DNA of 64,000 nucleotides from positions 930,001 through 994,000 of the forward strand of contig CAWGXC010000003.1 of the NCBI GenBank assembly GCA_963826475.1, in the 5' to 3' direction. A program made the translations under genes and the position numbers. How positions within the stretch are numbered: position 1 is the first letter of the stretch; each line of letters begins with the position of its first letter. The notes under the pieces are model-generated. The model was given only the letters and a program-made list of their open reading frames with translations, did no database searches and was not told the origin of the DNA. Source of the stretch: RHKX01 sp963826475 (GTDB lineage: Bacteria > Actinomycetota > Thermoleophilia > Solirubrobacterales > 70-9). Of this stretch, positions 25,064-33,688 are shown piece after piece.

Positions 25064-26146
25064 TCAGTCGCGGAGGAAGGGCGGGATGTCGATGTCGTCG
25101 TCGGAGACCTCCAGCGAGCGGATCTCGCGATCCGACGGCGGGCGGACTCCGCGGCGACGGCTGCGGCGGCGCACCTCAGCCGGGCGGCGAGCGAGCATCT
25201 CGAAGCCCTCGAAGCCGGTGGCGATGACGGTGACGCGAAGGGCGTCGCCCATCGTGTTGTCGACGACTGCGCCGAAGATGATGTTCGCGCCCTTGTCGGC
25301 GGTGCTGCTGACGACCTCGGCGGCCTCGTTGACCTCGAAGAGGCCCATGTCCTCACCGCCGGTGATGTTGAGCAGCATGCCCGTGGCGCCGTCGATGGCC
25401 GATTCGAGCAGCGGCGAGGAGATCGCCTCCTTGGCGGCCTCCGCCGCACGGCTCTCACCGGCGGACGTGCCGACGCCCATCAGCGCCGAGCCGGCGTCGG
25501 ACATGATCGCCCGGACGTCGGCGAAGTCGAGGTTGATCAGGCCCGGGACCGTGATCAGGTCGGTGATGCCCTGAACGCCCTGGCGGAGGATGTCGTCCGC
25601 CTTGCGGAACGCCTCGCTGATCGGCTCGCGGCGCTCGACGATGTTGAGCAGCTTCTCGTTCGGGACGATGATGAGCGTGTCGACCTCGTTGCGAAGCTTC
25701 TCGATCCCGTCGAGGGCCTGCTGCATGCGACGGCTGCCCTCGAACTCGAAGGGCTTGGTGACGACGCCGACGGTCAGCGCGCCGATCTCCTGCTTGGCGA
25801 TCTCGGCGATGACCGGGGCCGCACCGGTTCCGGTGCCTCCACCCTCGCCGGCGGTGACGAAGACCATGTCGGCGCCCTTCAGCGCCTCCTTGATGTCGTC
25901 GCGGCTCTCGGCCGCGGCTCCGGCGCCGACCTCGGGCTGACCACCGGCCCCGAGGCCGCGGGTCAGGTCCTGGCCGATTGCAAGCTTTACGTCCGCCTCG
26001 GAAGCGCGCAGCGCCTGGGCGTCGGTGTTGACGGCGAGGAATTCGACGCCCTTGAGGCCGGCGTCGACCATTCGCGATACCGCGTTGGTGCCGCCGCCGC
26101 CGGCGCCGACAACCTTGATGACCGCTAGGTAACTGGAAGCCTCCAT
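25064..26146 (-). CDS. ftsZ: cell division protein FtsZ
   Basis: FtsZ is the tubulin-like GTPase that builds the Z ring. The GTP-binding signature GGGTGTG is at residues 102-108, preceded by VVGAGGGGTNAVSRM. The catalytic T7 loop is NLDFADVRAIM. After a short basic linker (RRRSRRRGVRPPSDRE) the C-terminus is DDDIDIPPFLRD, the conserved tail that binds division partners. At 360 residues the linker is short for an actinobacterium. It is the last dcw gene, with its own consensus-like promoter. No ftsA is present, as usual for actinobacteria. Confidence 0.97.
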   Translation of the reverse strand: MEASSYLAVIKVVGAGGGGTNAVSRMVDAGLKGVEFLAVNTDAQALRASEADVKLAIGQDLTRGLGAGGQPEVGAGAAAESRDDIKEALKGADMVFVTAGEGGGTGTGAAPVIAEIAKQEIGALTVGVVTKPFEFEGSRRMQQALDGIEKLRNEVDTLIIVPNEKLLNIVERREPISEAFRKADDILRQGVQGITDLITVPGLINLDFADVRAIMSDAGSALMGVGTSAGESRAAEAAKEAISSPLLESAIDGATGMLLNITGGEDMGLFEVNEAAEVVSSTADKGANIIFGAVVDNTMGDALRVTVIATGFEGFEMLARRPAEVRRRSRRRGVRPPSDREIRSLEVSDDDIDIPPFLRD

Positions 26147-26193
26147 GTGAGCTTCACTCGCCTTTCCCTGTTCCGTCCGGAACTAAAGTGATA

Positions 26194-26340
26194 GTTGAGA
26201 GTTTGGGGATTCGCCCCCGCAAACAGCAGGGAAAGTAAGTCACAACGGGGGTCGTGTCAATGACTCCCTCGACGCCTTGCAAGATCGCTGTCTCAAGGAG
26301 GGGTTGAGAGTTCATCAACCCTCATGTTTGGGTTGAGGGT
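26194..26340. repeat. GTTGAG(A/G)G repeats flanking the ftsZ promoter
   Basis: On the plus strand GTTGAGAGTT occurs at 26194-26203 and again at 26303-26312. GGTTGAGGGT lies at 26331-26340, and the inverted form TCAACCCTCA at 26315-26324. The last three can form competing stems. One copy falls in the ftsZ 5' untranslated region and the others lie upstream of the -35, a layout expected for regulator sites. I cannot name the regulator. Confidence 0.55.
26232..26260 (-). promoter_or_regulatory. ftsZ promoter
   Basis: On the minus strand a perfect -35 TTGACA (26255-26260) is followed after exactly 17 bases by TACTTT (26232-26237), which keeps the key T1, A2 and T6 of the -10. Transcription would start about 80 bases before the ftsZ ATG at 26146, leaving a leader that contains one GTTGAGAG repeat and a GTTCC/GGAAC hairpin. 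Confidence 0.65.
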
Positions 26341-26348
26341 CCGGATGA

Positions 26349-27083
26349 TCACCCGGACACCGGCCTCGAGGGCACCGAGAGGTCGATGTAGGAGGCCCCC
26401 TCGAACTGCCGATTGGCCAGCACCGCCGCGGCCGCGCTCCACTTCTGATCGGCTCTGGAGGGATCGCCGAAGCGCAGCTCGATTCCGCCGCTGAGGGTCA
26501 CCACCGGTCCGTGCTGGGGGTCCAACGTTGCGCTCTGGGCCTCTGCGAGGAGTGCCGCGGGCGCGGCCCCGAGCGTCCTGGCGGTGACGAGCGCCGGACC
26601 GTCGACCCTCGCTCCGCTCGGCGACGGCTCGACGTCGAGCGTCGGCACGCCCTCGGGTCGATCGACGCCACTGGCCAGGATGACCCCATCGCCGGCGACC
26701 ACCGTGCCGCCGTCCACGTCGAGCCAGCCGGCCGGCCTGCGCAGGTCGACCGTGATCGTCAGCGCGTGCGGAAAGTCGGCGTCGGTCGAGAGCGAAAGGA
26801 CCGCTGGGTCGTCGGCGACCGTGGCCCGCAGGGCGTCGTCATCGACGTGCAGGGTCGTCATCTTCCCCGCTTCCGTCGTCAGCGCCGCGGTCACGTCCGG
26901 GGCCGTCTCGGCGCCGATCACATCGACCCGCTCGACCTTGACGAAGGACGAGTCGCGGAACCAGAGCATGTAGGCCGCGAGAATCAGCATCGTGCCGGCG
27001 AGCGCCATCATCAGGCCGCGGCGGAGGGTCGGCCAGGGTGGCATCGCCGGAAGGCTGAGTCCGCTCAGTTGCCGCGCGCCCAT
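26349..27083 (-). CDS. ftsQ: cell division protein FtsQ
   Basis: FtsQ (DivIB) is a bitopic divisome scaffold. A 30-residue cytoplasmic tail precedes one transmembrane helix (LMMALAGTMLILAAYML), then a POTRA domain (FVKVERVDVIGAETAPDVTAAL) and the FtsQ beta domain (VAGDGVILASG). I start at ATG 27083, which overlaps the murB stop by one base (TGATG); an in-frame ATG nine codons upstream within murB is possible. At 244 residues the length is normal. Confidence 0.88.
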   Translation of the reverse strand: MGARQLSGLSLPAMPPWPTLRRGLMMALAGTMLILAAYMLWFRDSSFVKVERVDVIGAETAPDVTAALTTEAGKMTTLHVDDDALRATVADDPAVLSLSTDADFPHALTITVDLRRPAGWLDVDGGTVVAGDGVILASGVDRPEGVPTLDVEPSPSGARVDGPALVTARTLGAAPAALLAEAQSATLDPQHGPVVTLSGGIELRFGDPSRADQKWSAAAAVLANRQFEGASYIDLSVPSRPVSG

Positions 27084-27997
27084 CAGCCGAGCTCCCAGCT
27101 CGCCGGCCACTGCACCTCACCGAGCACCTGCACCTCGGGCTCGAGCACGATCCCGAAGCGGGCGTGAACCCGGCGGCGGCCCTCGGCCATCAGCTCGAGG
27201 ATGTCGGCGGTCGTGGCGTCCCCGGAGTTCTCGACGAAGTTCGCGTGCTTGGCCGAGAAGCAGGCGCCGCCGACCCGCAGGCCCCGGCAGTCGGCGGCGT
27301 CGAGGAGCTGCCCCGCCGAGCGACCCTCCGCGCGCGGGTCGTCGGGGTTCTTGAAGGTCGAGCCGAACGTCTTGATCCCTGACGGCTGAGCCTCGCGGCG
27401 CTTCCCGCGCATCTCAGCGAGGGTCGCCTTGACGGCCTCGGGCTCTGCCGGGGTGAGGGCAAACGCCGCGCCCGCAACCACCTCTCCCTCCCGGAGATTT
27501 GAGCGGCGGTAGGAGAAGCCGAGCTCGTCCGGCGTACGGCGCTCGGCGCCCTCAGGGCCGCAGACGGAGACCCATTCCAGCGTTCGCGCGAGCTCGCCGC
27601 CGTAGGCATTGGCGTTCATTCGAACGGCGCCGCCGACGGTGCCCGGAATGTTGACGCCGAACTCGAGGCCGGAGAGTCCCCACTTGGCCGATCGGGCCGC
27701 GGCCGAGGGTAACCGCGCACCGCCGCCGCAGAGCACGCGCTCGCCATCGCGCTCGATCGTCGCGAGCGATCCCTCCAGCTTCAGCACAAGTCCTCGAAAT
27801 CCATCATCCGCAACAAGGAGATTCGATCCCGAGCCCACCACTCCTACCGCGAGCTCGGAATCGCGGGCGAAGGCGAGCAGCTCGATCAGGGCCTCCTCGC
27901 TGCCCGCTCGGCCGAAGTAGTCAGCGTTGCCACCGGCACGGACGGTCGTCAGCCGTGCCAGCGAGAAGTCCCGTTCGAGTGAAGCGGGTGCATTCAT
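27083..27997 (-). CDS. murB: UDP-N-acetylenolpyruvoylglucosamine reductase
   Basis: MurB is the FAD enzyme that makes UDP-MurNAc. FAD-site motifs are TTVRAGGNADYF, VVGSGSNLLVADDGFRGLVLKL and GVNIPGTVGGAVRMNANAYGGE. The active-site serine is in KTFGSTFKNPDD, with the C-terminal catalytic Glu in VLEPEVQVLG. The ATG at 27997 overlaps the murC stop (ATGA); the longer frame runs through murC. Length is 304 aa. Confidence 0.94.
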   Translation of the reverse strand: MNAPASLERDFSLARLTTVRAGGNADYFGRAGSEEALIELLAFARDSELAVGVVGSGSNLLVADDGFRGLVLKLEGSLATIERDGERVLCGGGARLPSAAARSAKWGLSGLEFGVNIPGTVGGAVRMNANAYGGELARTLEWVSVCGPEGAERRTPDELGFSYRRSNLREGEVVAGAAFALTPAEPEAVKATLAEMRGKRREAQPSGIKTFGSTFKNPDDPRAEGRSAGQLLDAADCRGLRVGGACFSAKHANFVENSGDATTADILELMAEGRRRVHARFGIVLEPEVQVLGEVQWPASWELG

Positions 27998-29406
27998 CGG
28001 GCTTCCTCCCTTCCCGTCAGGCGGTCGGCGAGCCGGAAGACGTCGCCGGCCCCGATCGTCACGAGGATGTCGCCGGGTCCCAGCTCGGAGCCGAGCGTAC
28101 GCTCGGCGAGCTCGATGTCGCCGAGCCACATCACGCGACGACCCGGGGCCGCCTCTGCAGCCGCCTGCGCCACCTGCATGCCGCTGACGCCCTCCAGCTC
28201 CCCCGTCGGCTGTTCGCGTGCCGCGTAGACGTCGAGGACCCCGATCTCGTCGGCGCCGGCCAGCGCCCTGCCGAACCGCCCGGCCAGCGCCTTGGTGCGC
28301 GAGTAGAGGTGCGGCTGGAAGACGGCGATGAGCCGCTTGTGAGGAAGCTCCCTGAGGGCCGAGAGCGAGGCCGCGACCTCAGTCGGGTGATGCGCGTAGT
28401 CGTCGTAGATCAGAGCGCCGTCACGCTCTCCCTTGCGCTCGAGCCGTCTCGCCATCCCAGGGAAGCTCGCCAGGCCGGCGATCATGGCCTCGATGGGCGG
28501 CAACGCGGGATCGAGCTCGCGCGCCCGCTCGAACGCGCCGATCGCCGCGACGGCGTCGGCGACGTTGTGGCGCCCGGGCACGCCGAGCTTCGCGCGAATC
28601 TCGCCGATTCCCTCGGCGACGACTGTGAATTCGCTGCCGCCGTCCACCGCCACTACGTCGCTCGCCTGCAGCGCTGCCGGCTGCTCCGGCGCGTCCCCCC
28701 CTCCGATCGCAAAGCTCGCCGTCGAGCCGACGCGGCCGAGGCCGGCGAGTCGTTCCTCCGCAGGCCGGATGAGGGCGGCGGCCGGAGCGGCGAAGGCGGC
28801 GAAGGCGGCGATCAGGTCCCGCTCGCCACCCCAGTGGGAGTGGTGGTCGAGCTCGACGTTGGTGACGACCGCGACCTCGGGCTGGAGCTTGAGGAAGCTG
28901 CCGTCGCTCTCGTCGGCCTCGGCGACCACCCAGTCGCCGGATCCCCAGGACGCGTTCGCCGGCGAGCCGTCGGGCCCAGCCCCGGGGAGCTCACCGCCGA
29001 GCAGGAAGCAGGGATCGGCGCCGGCGGCCCTGAGCGCGTGGGCGATCATCCCCGACGTTGTCGTCTTGCCATGGGCGCCGGCTACCGCGATCAGGCGCTT
29101 GGCGGAGCAGACCTCGGCGAGCAGGTCGCCGCGGTGGATGATCCGCTGATCGCGCTCGCGTGCGCGGGCGAGCTCGACGTTATCGGGGGGAATCGCGGTT
29201 GAGACGACGACGTCAGCGCCGGGCGGCACCGAATCGGCGTCATGGCCGACGCGCGGCTCGATGCCCGCGGCACGCAGCCGCCTGAGGTACTCCGAATCGG
29301 CCCTGTCGCTGCCCGTGACGCGCGCGCCGCGGGCGTGGCAGACGAGCGCGAGGGCGCTCATCCCGGCACCTCCGATCGCGACGAAGTGGAGCTCACGGCC
29401 CTCCAT
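27994..29406 (-). CDS. murC: UDP-N-acetylmuramate--L-alanine ligase
   Basis: MurC adds L-Ala, the first residue of the peptidoglycan stem peptide. It has the nucleotide motif FVAIGGAGMSALALVCHARG at the start, the ATP loop AVAGAHGKTTTSGMIAHAL, DESDGSFL, and YDDYAHHPTEV in the C-terminal domain. I choose ATG 29406, which has GGAGG nine bases upstream; a TTG at 29415 that overlaps the murG stop is the alternative. Length is 470 aa. Confidence 0.94.
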   Translation of the reverse strand: MEGRELHFVAIGGAGMSALALVCHARGARVTGSDRADSEYLRRLRAAGIEPRVGHDADSVPPGADVVVSTAIPPDNVELARARERDQRIIHRGDLLAEVCSAKRLIAVAGAHGKTTTSGMIAHALRAAGADPCFLLGGELPGAGPDGSPANASWGSGDWVVAEADESDGSFLKLQPEVAVVTNVELDHHSHWGGERDLIAAFAAFAAPAAALIRPAEERLAGLGRVGSTASFAIGGGDAPEQPAALQASDVVAVDGGSEFTVVAEGIGEIRAKLGVPGRHNVADAVAAIGAFERARELDPALPPIEAMIAGLASFPGMARRLERKGERDGALIYDDYAHHPTEVAASLSALRELPHKRLIAVFQPHLYSRTKALAGRFGRALAGADEIGVLDVYAAREQPTGELEGVSGMQVAQAAAEAAPGRRVMWLGDIELAERTLGSELGPGDILVTIGAGDVFRLADRLTGREEAR

Positions 29407-29411
29407 CCCGC

Positions 29412-30494
29412 TCAACCTCCGGCCGCCGCGATGATCTCGGAGGCGATCTGCTCGGCGGCACCGGGACGGGCAAGCGACGCGGATGCTGCGGCCATCTTCG
29501 CCAGCCGGTCCGGATCTCCGAGGAGCTCGCCGGCGCGGGTGGCGAGCGTGGCGGGGTCCAGCCGCGAGTCCTCGATCACGATGGCCGCACCGGCCTCCTG
29601 CATCCAGGCCGCATTGGTGTGCTGATGGCGCGCCGTCGCGTAGGGGTAGGGGATCAGGATCGCCGGCACGCCGGCTGCGGTCAGCTCGAAGATCGACCCT
29701 CCCGAGCGCGCGAGCACGAGATCCGCGGCGGCAAGCGCGTCGGCGAGATCGGGCTCGTACTCGAGCAGCGTGTAGCGCTCCGCGCCCGTCAGCCTCGGCG
29801 CGAGCTGCGGATAGTCCCGCGCGCCGGCGATGTGGAGCACGTGGAAGTCACGATCAGCTCCCGGCCCGCCGGGCTCGAAGGCGCGGGCGGCGGCCTGATT
29901 GATCGTCAGGGCGCCGAGGCTGCCACCGAAGATCAGCAGACACCGATCGTCGGCGGCGATTCCATAGCGGGCGCGCGCCGCGGTGCGGTCCGCATGGCCG
30001 ATGACGGCGGGGACCGGGCGTCCGGTGAGCAGGTAGCGGGAGCCGTCGCGTCCCTCGATCGGGAACGCGAGGCAAACCCTGCGGGCGCGTGGGGCGAGCA
30101 GCCGGTTGGCGAGCCCGAAGTGGCTGTCGGCCTCGGTCAGCACGAGCGGCCGGCGGTTGCTCAGCGCCGCGATTCCGACCGGCGCCGCGACGTAGCCACC
30201 GCCACCCATCACGACGTCGGCCTCGCGGGCGCGCAGCAGCCTGCGCGCGGTGCCCACCGCAACCGCGGCCTTCGCGAGCGCGGCCGCCGCCCGGACGGGA
30301 TTCCTGCGGTCGATTCCCCGGACATCGAGGAAGTCGATCTCGTAGCCGGCCGCAGGAACGAGCTCGGCTTCGGCTCGCTCGCGGGTGCCGACGAAGCTGA
30401 CGGTCGATCCGCGCTCAGTGAGAGCGTCGGCTACGGCCAGTGCCGGCACTACGTGCCCGGCCGTCCCGCCCGCTGCGATCACGACTCGAGGCAC
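29412..30494 (-). CDS. murG: undecaprenyldiphospho-muramoylpentapeptide beta-GlcNAc transferase
   Basis: MurG converts lipid I to lipid II on the inner membrane face. It starts VPRVVIAAGGTAGHVVPALAVADAL, and contains DVVMGGGGYVAAPVGIAAL, GGSLGALTINQA, and the UDP-GlcNAc site LVLARSGGSIFELTAAGVPAILIPYPYATARHQHTNA. I choose GTG 30494, which has GGAGG at a good distance; GTG 30500 sits directly on that site. The gene starts 80 bases inside the 3' end of ftsW. Length is 360 aa. Confidence 0.92.
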   Translation of the reverse strand: MPRVVIAAGGTAGHVVPALAVADALTERGSTVSFVGTRERAEAELVPAAGYEIDFLDVRGIDRRNPVRAAAALAKAAVAVGTARRLLRAREADVVMGGGGYVAAPVGIAALSNRRPLVLTEADSHFGLANRLLAPRARRVCLAFPIEGRDGSRYLLTGRPVPAVIGHADRTAARARYGIAADDRCLLIFGGSLGALTINQAAARAFEPGGPGADRDFHVLHIAGARDYPQLAPRLTGAERYTLLEYEPDLADALAAADLVLARSGGSIFELTAAGVPAILIPYPYATARHQHTNAAWMQEAGAAIVIEDSRLDPATLATRAGELLGDPDRLAKMAAASASLARPGAAEQIASEIIAAAGG

Positions 30495-31752
30495 GAGCAC
30501 CTCCGCTGCTGCTGCGCCGTGGGGCGCTTCGTGCTCCGCCACCCTCCACGACGCGCAGCGGCCGCTGGGTCGTGCGCCGGGACGAGGCGGAGGTCCCTCC
30601 CTGAGCGATGTTCAAGAGCAGGCCGACCGCCGCCAGGGTGACGATCAGGCTGCTGTTTCCGTAGGAGACGAATGGGAGCGTGACGCCGGTCAGCGGCGCG
30701 AGGCCGAGGACGGCGAAGAGATTGATTGACGCCTGCACCAGGATCATCGAGGTCAGCCCGGCGGCGAGCAGCCGACCGTAACGATCGCGCGCCTTCTGGG
30801 CTGTCCGGAAGCCGGCGTAGCCGAGCAGCATGTACATGCCCGCGAGCAACGAGATGCCCATCATCCCGAGCTCCTCGCCGATCACCGCGGCGATCATGTC
30901 CGTGTGAGCCTCGGGCAGGTAGAACGCCTTCTGGACGCTCTCGCCGAGGCCGACTCCGAAGACCCCGCCGGATCCCAGCGCAATCGAGGCCTGGGTGCTC
31001 TGGAAGCCGGCTCCGGAGGCGTCCGCGGTGGGATGGATGAAGCTCGTGAGCCGCTGCATCCGATAGGGCTCCATCAGGACCGCGACCAGGACCAGGAAGC
31101 CGATGACGCCGGCGATCATCGCCAGGTGTCGGATCTTCGCCCCCGCGGCGACGAGGAGTGCGGCAACGGAGAAGGCCGTGACCATGCCGGTGCCCAAATC
31201 GGGCTCGACGATGACCAGGGCGCAGACGCCGGCGGTGACCAGCAGGAAGGGTGAGAGGCCGTGCAGGTCGCGGGTCATTCGCGGGCGCTCGGCCAGCAGG
31301 TTGGCGCCGTAGAGGATCAGCGCGACCTTGGCGATCTCCGACGCCTGGATCTGGATCGGGCCGAGCGCGATCCAGCGCGTGGCGCCGTTGGTGGAGGTGC
31401 CGACGACCTTGGTGACGAGCAGCAGGAAGATCGCGCCGACGAGGATGGCCGGCGTCAGCCTGCGCACCTCGGCGAGCCCATGGGTCGACAGGACGCGCAG
31501 CGCGATCAACCCGAACACCCCGAACATGAGGGTGCGCTTGAGGTAGTAGGCGCCATCCCCGGTCGCGCCGAGGAGTGAGGCGCTCGAGCTGGCGCTGAAG
31601 ACCATGACGACGCCGAACGCGAGCAGGCACATGGTCGCCGTGAGCAGCAGCGAATATTCAACCGGCCGCACCTTGGCCGGCTTCCGGGTCCGGCCGGCGA
31701 GGCGCCCGCGCAGGCCGAAGCCACTGCGCAAGGCTCCGGAGGCGGCGCTCAC
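30415..31752 (-). CDS. ftsW: septal peptidoglycan polymerase FtsW (SEDS family)
   Basis: FtsW is the SEDS glycosyltransferase that polymerises lipid II with FtsI. About ten transmembrane segments are visible, with the family motifs VVMVFSASSSAS, STNGATRWIALGPIQIQASEIAKVALI, VIVEPDLGTGM, AHTDMIAAVIGEELGMMG and LPFVSYGNSSLIVTLAAVGLLLNI. A basic cytoplasmic tail of about 60 residues (SSRRTTQRPL... RSRRSH) follows and overlaps murG by 80 bases. The GTG start overlaps the murD stop (GTGA). Confidence 0.95.
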   Translation of the reverse strand: MSAASGALRSGFGLRGRLAGRTRKPAKVRPVEYSLLLTATMCLLAFGVVMVFSASSSASLLGATGDGAYYLKRTLMFGVFGLIALRVLSTHGLAEVRRLTPAILVGAIFLLLVTKVVGTSTNGATRWIALGPIQIQASEIAKVALILYGANLLAERPRMTRDLHGLSPFLLVTAGVCALVIVEPDLGTGMVTAFSVAALLVAAGAKIRHLAMIAGVIGFLVLVAVLMEPYRMQRLTSFIHPTADASGAGFQSTQASIALGSGGVFGVGLGESVQKAFYLPEAHTDMIAAVIGEELGMMGISLLAGMYMLLGYAGFRTAQKARDRYGRLLAAGLTSMILVQASINLFAVLGLAPLTGVTLPFVSYGNSSLIVTLAAVGLLLNIAQGGTSASSRRTTQRPLRVVEGGGARSAPRRSSSGGARASSRDRSGRDGRARSAGTGRSRRSH

Positions 31753-33104
31753 GAGAGGCCTCCGACGAGCTCACGGAAGCGATCGCCGCGCTCCTCGTAG
31801 TCGCGGAAGGCATCGAAGCTGGCACAGGCTGGTGCGAGCAGCACGGTCTCCCCCGCCACCGCGGCGGCGGCGGCGCTTGCCACCGCCGTTGCGAGATCGC
31901 CGCACCGGACGAGCGGGACCCCGCTGCCCGCGAGAGCGACGGCGAGCTGGGACTCGGCTTCGCCGATCAGGTAGCAGGCTGAGCAGCGCGCCGCGACGAC
32001 CGGCACGAGCTCGGTGAATCCGCCGCCCTTGAGGCTGCCGCCGAGGATCGCGTGGAGCCCACCCTCGAACGAGCTCAGCGCGGCGCTGGCCGCCGCCACG
32101 TTCGTGGCCTTCGAGTCGTTGACGTAGGTCACCCCGTTGATCTCGGCGACCCGCTCGAGCCGGTTGGGGACCCCGCGGAAGGTCCGCAGTCCACGCGCAA
32201 CGGCCTCACGGTCGATTCCGCAGCAGAGCGCCGTCGCCGCGACCGCCATCGCGTTGCGAAGATTGTGCTCGCCGCCGAGCGCCAGCTCGTCCCCCCCGAT
32301 CAGCGGCCCCTCAGCGTCGGTGATGGACCCGTCGGCGAAGCGAACCGCGCAGTTTGGCGCGGCCTCACCGCAGGCGTCGATCCCGTACTGGGTCCGGGTG
32401 GCGCCGCCGGGAAGGGCGACGTCGAGCAGCGCCGGCTCGTCGGCGTCGACGACGGCGGCTGAATCCGGACCCTGGTTGGCGAAGATCCGCAGCTTCGCCG
32501 CGAGGTAGTCCTCGAGGGTGCCGTGCCGGTCGAGGTGGTCGGGGCTGAAGTTCAGGAGCACGGCCACCTCGGGCGCGAACGCCACGGAGTCCTCGAGCTG
32601 GAAGGAGGAGCATTCGCAGATCACCGTTGCCCCTGGGTCGAGGGAGGCGTCGAGCGAGCTCAGCGGAGTGCCCACGTTGCCGGCCTCGACCGCCGGCTCG
32701 CCGGCCTCCGACCAGACGTGGTCGAGCCAGCGGGTCACGGTCGTCTTGCCGTTCGTCCCGGTGACGGCCACGAACCGGTTCGGGAGCAACCGCCACCCGA
32801 GCTCGAGCTCTCCGAGCACCGGTAGATCGCGTTCGCGGGCGGCGGCGATCGCCGCTGCGCCCTCGGGCACGCCCGGACTCTTGATCACCGCTCGCACGCG
32901 GTCAAGGAGCTCGATCCCATCGCCATCCAGGCTGACTTCGACACCGAGCTCCGCAAGCCTTTTCGCATCTGGAGGATTTCCCGAATCGGTGCCGTACACG
33001 CGCTCCCCGCGCGCAACGAGGGCCTCCGCTGCGGCGATTCCCGACCGCGCGAGGCCGACCACCAGGAAGGGCCCAGGGGGAAGCGGCGGCCGCGGGGTCG
33101 ACAT
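31749..33104 (-). CDS. murD: UDP-N-acetylmuramoyl-L-alanine--D-glutamate ligase
   Basis: MurD adds D-Glu to UDP-MurNAc-L-Ala. It has FLVVGLARSGIAAAEALVARG at the N-terminus, the ATP loop VAVTGTNGKTTVTRWLDHV, the carbamylated-lysine region and NFSPDHLDRHGTLEDYLAAK. C-terminal motifs are YVNDSKATNVAAASAALSSF and LLAPACASFDAFRDYEERGDRF. I start at ATG 33104 (MSTPRPPLPPGPF); upstream in-frame starts add a basic stretch with no similarity. Length is 451 aa. A GNAT gene separates it from mraY. Confidence 0.93.
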   Translation of the reverse strand: MSTPRPPLPPGPFLVVGLARSGIAAAEALVARGERVYGTDSGNPPDAKRLAELGVEVSLDGDGIELLDRVRAVIKSPGVPEGAAAIAAARERDLPVLGELELGWRLLPNRFVAVTGTNGKTTVTRWLDHVWSEAGEPAVEAGNVGTPLSSLDASLDPGATVICECSSFQLEDSVAFAPEVAVLLNFSPDHLDRHGTLEDYLAAKLRIFANQGPDSAAVVDADEPALLDVALPGGATRTQYGIDACGEAAPNCAVRFADGSITDAEGPLIGGDELALGGEHNLRNAMAVAATALCCGIDREAVARGLRTFRGVPNRLERVAEINGVTYVNDSKATNVAAASAALSSFEGGLHAILGGSLKGGGFTELVPVVAARCSACYLIGEAESQLAVALAGSGVPLVRCGDLATAVASAAAAAVAGETVLLAPACASFDAFRDYEERGDRFRELVGGLS

Positions 33105-33176
33105 GGCCCTTGGTTCGCCGGTGGCGGACCGCTTCCCCCTACGCCCCATATCGGAGCCACGCCCCACCCCGTTCCC

Positions 33177-33677
33177 CTAAGGCTCCAGGCGCCAGTCGTT
33201 GCAACGCAACGGGTGGCCGGGCGGGAACTCGAACTCGCATTCACCGAGCAGCTCGAAGCCGAGCCGCCGGCAGATCGCGTTGGACGCCCCGTTCCCGACC
33301 GACGGGAACGCGTGCAGGGCTCGACCCTCCGGTCGCCTCCGCGCGAGCTCGATCACCGAGGCGGTCGCCGCGAGCGCGATGCCACGGCCCTGAAATGCGG
33401 GAAGCACCGACCAACCGACCTCCCAGACCTCCTCCCCACGCAGGCTGCGCGACCAGAAGCCGACCGAACCCGCCGGATCGCCGGAGGCGAGCTCGACCAC
33501 CCTGAACATCCCCGAGTCCGCCTCGACGTAACGCGCCAGCCGCTCCCTGAGCTTCTCCTCGCTCTCGGGGCCACCGAGGTGCTCCATCATCGCCGGATCG
33601 CCGTGAAGCTCGCGGAGCAGCCCGATGTCCCCCGGGCCCCAGGGCTCGAGCCTGACCACGCTGGCCTCAGCCCCCAC
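33177..33677 (-). CDS. GNAT family N-acetyltransferase inserted in the dcw cluster
   Basis: This 166-residue acetyl-CoA-dependent transferase begins VVRLEPWGPGDIGLLRELHGDPAMMEHLGGPES and has the acetyl-CoA site VLPAFQGRGIALAATASVIELAR with the GNAT R/QxxGxG/A pattern. NAICRRLGFELLGECEF closes the fold. I start at GTG 33677, 11 bases after the mraY stop; the longer frame is antisense-like overlap of mraY. It lies between mraY and murD, where no gene is usual, on the same strand with normal composition. The substrate is unknown; a wall precursor or protein is only a guess. Confidence 0.85.
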   Translation of the reverse strand: MGAEASVVRLEPWGPGDIGLLRELHGDPAMMEHLGGPESEEKLRERLARYVEADSGMFRVVELASGDPAGSVGFWSRSLRGEEVWEVGWSVLPAFQGRGIALAATASVIELARRRPEGRALHAFPSVGNGASNAICRRLGFELLGECEFEFPPGHPLRCNDWRLEP

Positions 33678-33688
33678 GCGCCGGGGTC

